Below are positions 61,745 through 64,000 of a stretch of DNA of 64,000 nt, piece by piece. Made by a program: the position numbers and the translations under genes. The notes beneath the pieces were generated by a model that ran no database searches, was not told the DNA's origin, and saw only the letters and a program-made list of their open reading frames with translations. Where the stretch lies: positions 1 through 64,000 of the forward strand of contig BROI01000034.1 of NCBI GenBank assembly GCA_027923505.1. Reading direction: 5' to 3'. The stretch's first letter is position 1. Each line of letters begins with the position of its first letter. The DNA comes from Mayamaea pseudoterrestris (lineage: Eukaryota; Bacillariophyta; Bacillariophyceae; Sellaphorales; Sellaphoraceae).

Positions 61745-64000
61745 GCATCCGCATTGCCTGCTGAGCCCTCCCATATATTGGAAATAGGCATGTTGTCATG
61801 ATGGGCCATATGTTGGTCAGTTGCATCTCAGTAACCATCACAATGTATGCCATGGTGAGACTCCGCCAACCCTACAACTTGTTGGATCTGCTAGTGGTGC
61901 ACCTCAAGTGGCAAGCAAGACTTCTAAAATGGCCTGCAAACCCCATAATACAACAAACATGGACTTGAGCAGTGAATGGGACTCATAGACTTCTCCATTG
62001 AGGTGTAGAAGCTATTACTATGCCCTGAGACTCCGCACATTTAACAACTGGTTGAATGTGCCAGCCCTGCTCCCTTTTTGGTTGCAGGGATCACCAGCAT
62101 TGCCTGCTGAGCCCTCCAATATCTTTCATTTTATGTTTGTTGTCATGATGGGCCAATAAGTTGGTCAGTTGCACCTCAGTATCCATCACCATGGTACGCC
62201 ACTGTTACACTGAGCCTACCAACAACTTGTTGGATCTGCCAGAGCTGCCAGCAGTGCTCCTCAAGTGGCAAGTGAGACTTCCAAAATGGCCTCCAGACCC
62301 CAAAACACATCAAACATGGACTGTAACAGTGAATGGGACTCATAGACTTGTCCAGTTGGGGTGGAAGCCATCACTATGCCCTGACACTCGGCACATTCAA
62401 CAACTGGTAGAATGTGCCAGCCCGGCTCCCTTTTTGGCTGCAGGGATCATCAGCAGTGCCTGCTGATCCCTCCAATTTATTTCAAATTGGTTTGTTGTCA
62501 TGATGGGCCATAAGTTGGTCAGTTGCACCTCAGTATCCATAACCGTGTATGCCATGGTGAGACTCAGCTGATCCTACAACTTGTTGGATCTGCCAGCAGT
62601 GCACCTCAAGTGGCAAGTGAGACTTTTATAATGGCCTGCAAACCCCATAATACAATGCACATGGACTGTTACAGTGAATGGGACTCAAAGACTTGTCCAT
62701 TGGGGTGTGGAAGCCATCACTATGCCCTGAGACTCCGCACATTCAACAACTGGTTGAATGTGCCAGTCCTGCTCCCTTTGTGGCTACAGGGATCTTCAGC
62801 ATTCCCTGCTTAACCCTCCAATATGTTTCAAATAGGTTTGTTGTCATTATGGGCCATAAGTTGATCAATTGCACCTCAGTATCCATCGCCATGTATGCAA
62901 TGATGATTCTGAGCAGATAACAACTTGTTGGATCTGCCAGCAGTGTACCTCAAGTGGCAAGTGAGACTTCCAAAATGGCCTCCAGACCCCATAATACAAC
63001 GTACATGGACTGTAACAGTGAATGGGACTCAAAGACATGACCAATTGGGTGTGAAAGCCATCACTATGCCCTGAGACTCTGCACATTCAACAACTGGTTA
63101 AATGTGCCAGCCCTGCTCCTTTTGTGGCTGCAAGGATCATCAGCATTGCTCGCTGAGCCCTCCAATATAATTCAAATAGGTTTGTTGTCATGATGGGCCA
63201 TAAGTTGGTCAATTGCACCTCAGTATCCATAACCGTGTATGCCATGGTGAGACTCAGCCGATCCTACAACTTGTTGGATCTGCCAGCAGTGCACCTCAAG
63301 TGGCAAGTGAGACTTTTATAATGGCCTGCAAACCCCATAATACAATGCACATGGACTGTTACAGTGAATGGGACTCAAAGACTTGTCCATTGGGGTGTGG
63401 AAGCCATCACTATGCCCTGAGACTCCGCACATTCAACAACTGGTTGAATGTGCCAGCCATGCTCCCTTTTGGCTGCAGGGATCATCAGCATTGCCTGCTG
63501 AGCCCTCCCAATCCTTTTCATATCATGTTTGTTGTCATGGTGGGCCATAAGTTGGTCAGTTGCACCTCCGTATCCTTCACCATGTATGGTGAGACTGAGC
63601 AAATCCAACAACTTGTTGGATCTGCCAGTGGTGCACTTCAAATGGCAAGTGAGACTTCCAAAATGGCCTGGAGACCCCATAATACAACTCACTTGGACTG
63701 TAACAGTGAATGGGACTCAAAGACATGACCAATTGGGTGCGAAAGCCATCACTATACCCTGAGACTCAACACATTCAACAACTGGTTGAATGTGCCAGCC
63801 CTGCTCCTTTTGTGGCTGCAGGGATCATCAGCATTGCTCGCTGAGCCCTCCAATATAATGCAAATAGGTTTGTTGTCATGATGGGCCATAAGTTGGTCAA
63901 TTGCACCTCAGTATCCATAACCGTGTATGCCATGGTGAGACTCAGCTGATCCTACAACTTGTTGGATCTGCCAGCAGTGCACCTCAAGTGGCAAGTGAGA
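61745..64000. repeat. ~347-bp tandem satellite, about 6.5 units, continues past the window
   Basis: TTGGTCAGTTGCACCTCAGTA-like blocks start at 61,812, 62,161, 62,515, 62,861, 63,205, 63,552 and 63,893, spacings of 341-354 bp. Each unit also has CAACTTGTTGGATCTGCCAG, TGAATGGGACTCA and ACTATGCCCTGA. Frames of 60-170 codons in it are repeat artefacts. The array runs out of the window. Confidence 0.9.

Noticed and set aside
62161-63728. Plus-strand ORFs of up to 171 codons in the right satellite
   Set aside because: They recur with the 347-bp period and change frame between units as unit length varies.

Overview
The window looks like nuclear DNA of a diatom, probably a pennate one. Evidence: several proteins start with a signal peptide followed by Phe (the diatom ASAFAP-type plastid-entry motif: ACA|FSL, ALA|FNS, AQA|FTF, ADG|FLP). 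There is a thylakoid-lumen PsbQ/Psb31-type protein, a DUF6824 protein of the kind expanded in diatoms, Cys-rich secreted proteins, short phase-consistent GT-AG introns of 65-142 bp, and a Ty1/copia-type polymerase like the diatom CoDi lineages. The species cannot be named from sequence alone.

Layout. (1) 1-14,446: the right part of a very large satellite, about 86 head-to-tail copies of a 168-bp unit. (2) 14,450-16,300: a border of older, decayed repeats. (3) 16,328-49,315: a compact island of 20 protein genes on both strands, with little intergenic DNA. (4) 49,900-64,000: repeats again. These are families of about 179, 370, 500, 169 and 347 bp, a three-LTR copia remnant inserted in the 169-bp satellite, and a partial copia element with a long polymerase ORF.

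Genes in order: a double GST-N/thioredoxin-fold protein; a two-TM low-complexity protein; a P-loop NTPase; two tandem secreted dirigent-like proteins; an ELOVL6-type fatty-acid elongase (two exons reconstructed); a PsbQ/Psb31-like lumen protein; a plastid YceD/DUF177 protein; a large single-pass membrane protein with a C-terminal PDZ domain (three exons); a G3BP-like NTF2-RRM-RGG protein; a small hypothetical; Mediator subunit 10; a coiled-coil protein (three exons); a plastid NUMOD3-repeat protein; a LarE-type PP-loop sulfurtransferase; a zinc-finger protein; a DUF6824 regulator; choline/ethanolamine kinase; a GPI-anchored Cys-rich protein; and a Gln-rich nuclear-type protein. They do not form one pathway. 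The shared themes are plastid biogenesis (YceD, PsbQ-like, NUMOD3, possibly the P-loop protein), membrane lipid synthesis (elongase, choline/ethanolamine kinase) and gene expression (MED10, G3BP, DUF6824, Gln-rich).

Most noteworthy: the 168-bp satellite, whose length is a multiple of three and so produces long false ORFs; several unrelated satellites of near-nucleosomal or dinucleosomal length; a promoter array of 42-bp repeats carrying ACGTC cores between the DUF6824 gene and the choline/ethanolamine kinase gene; the three-LTR insertion with a clear 5-bp target duplication; and the PDZ membrane protein. No tRNA, rRNA or CRISPR was recognised. Gene models rest on reading frames and splice consensus only.
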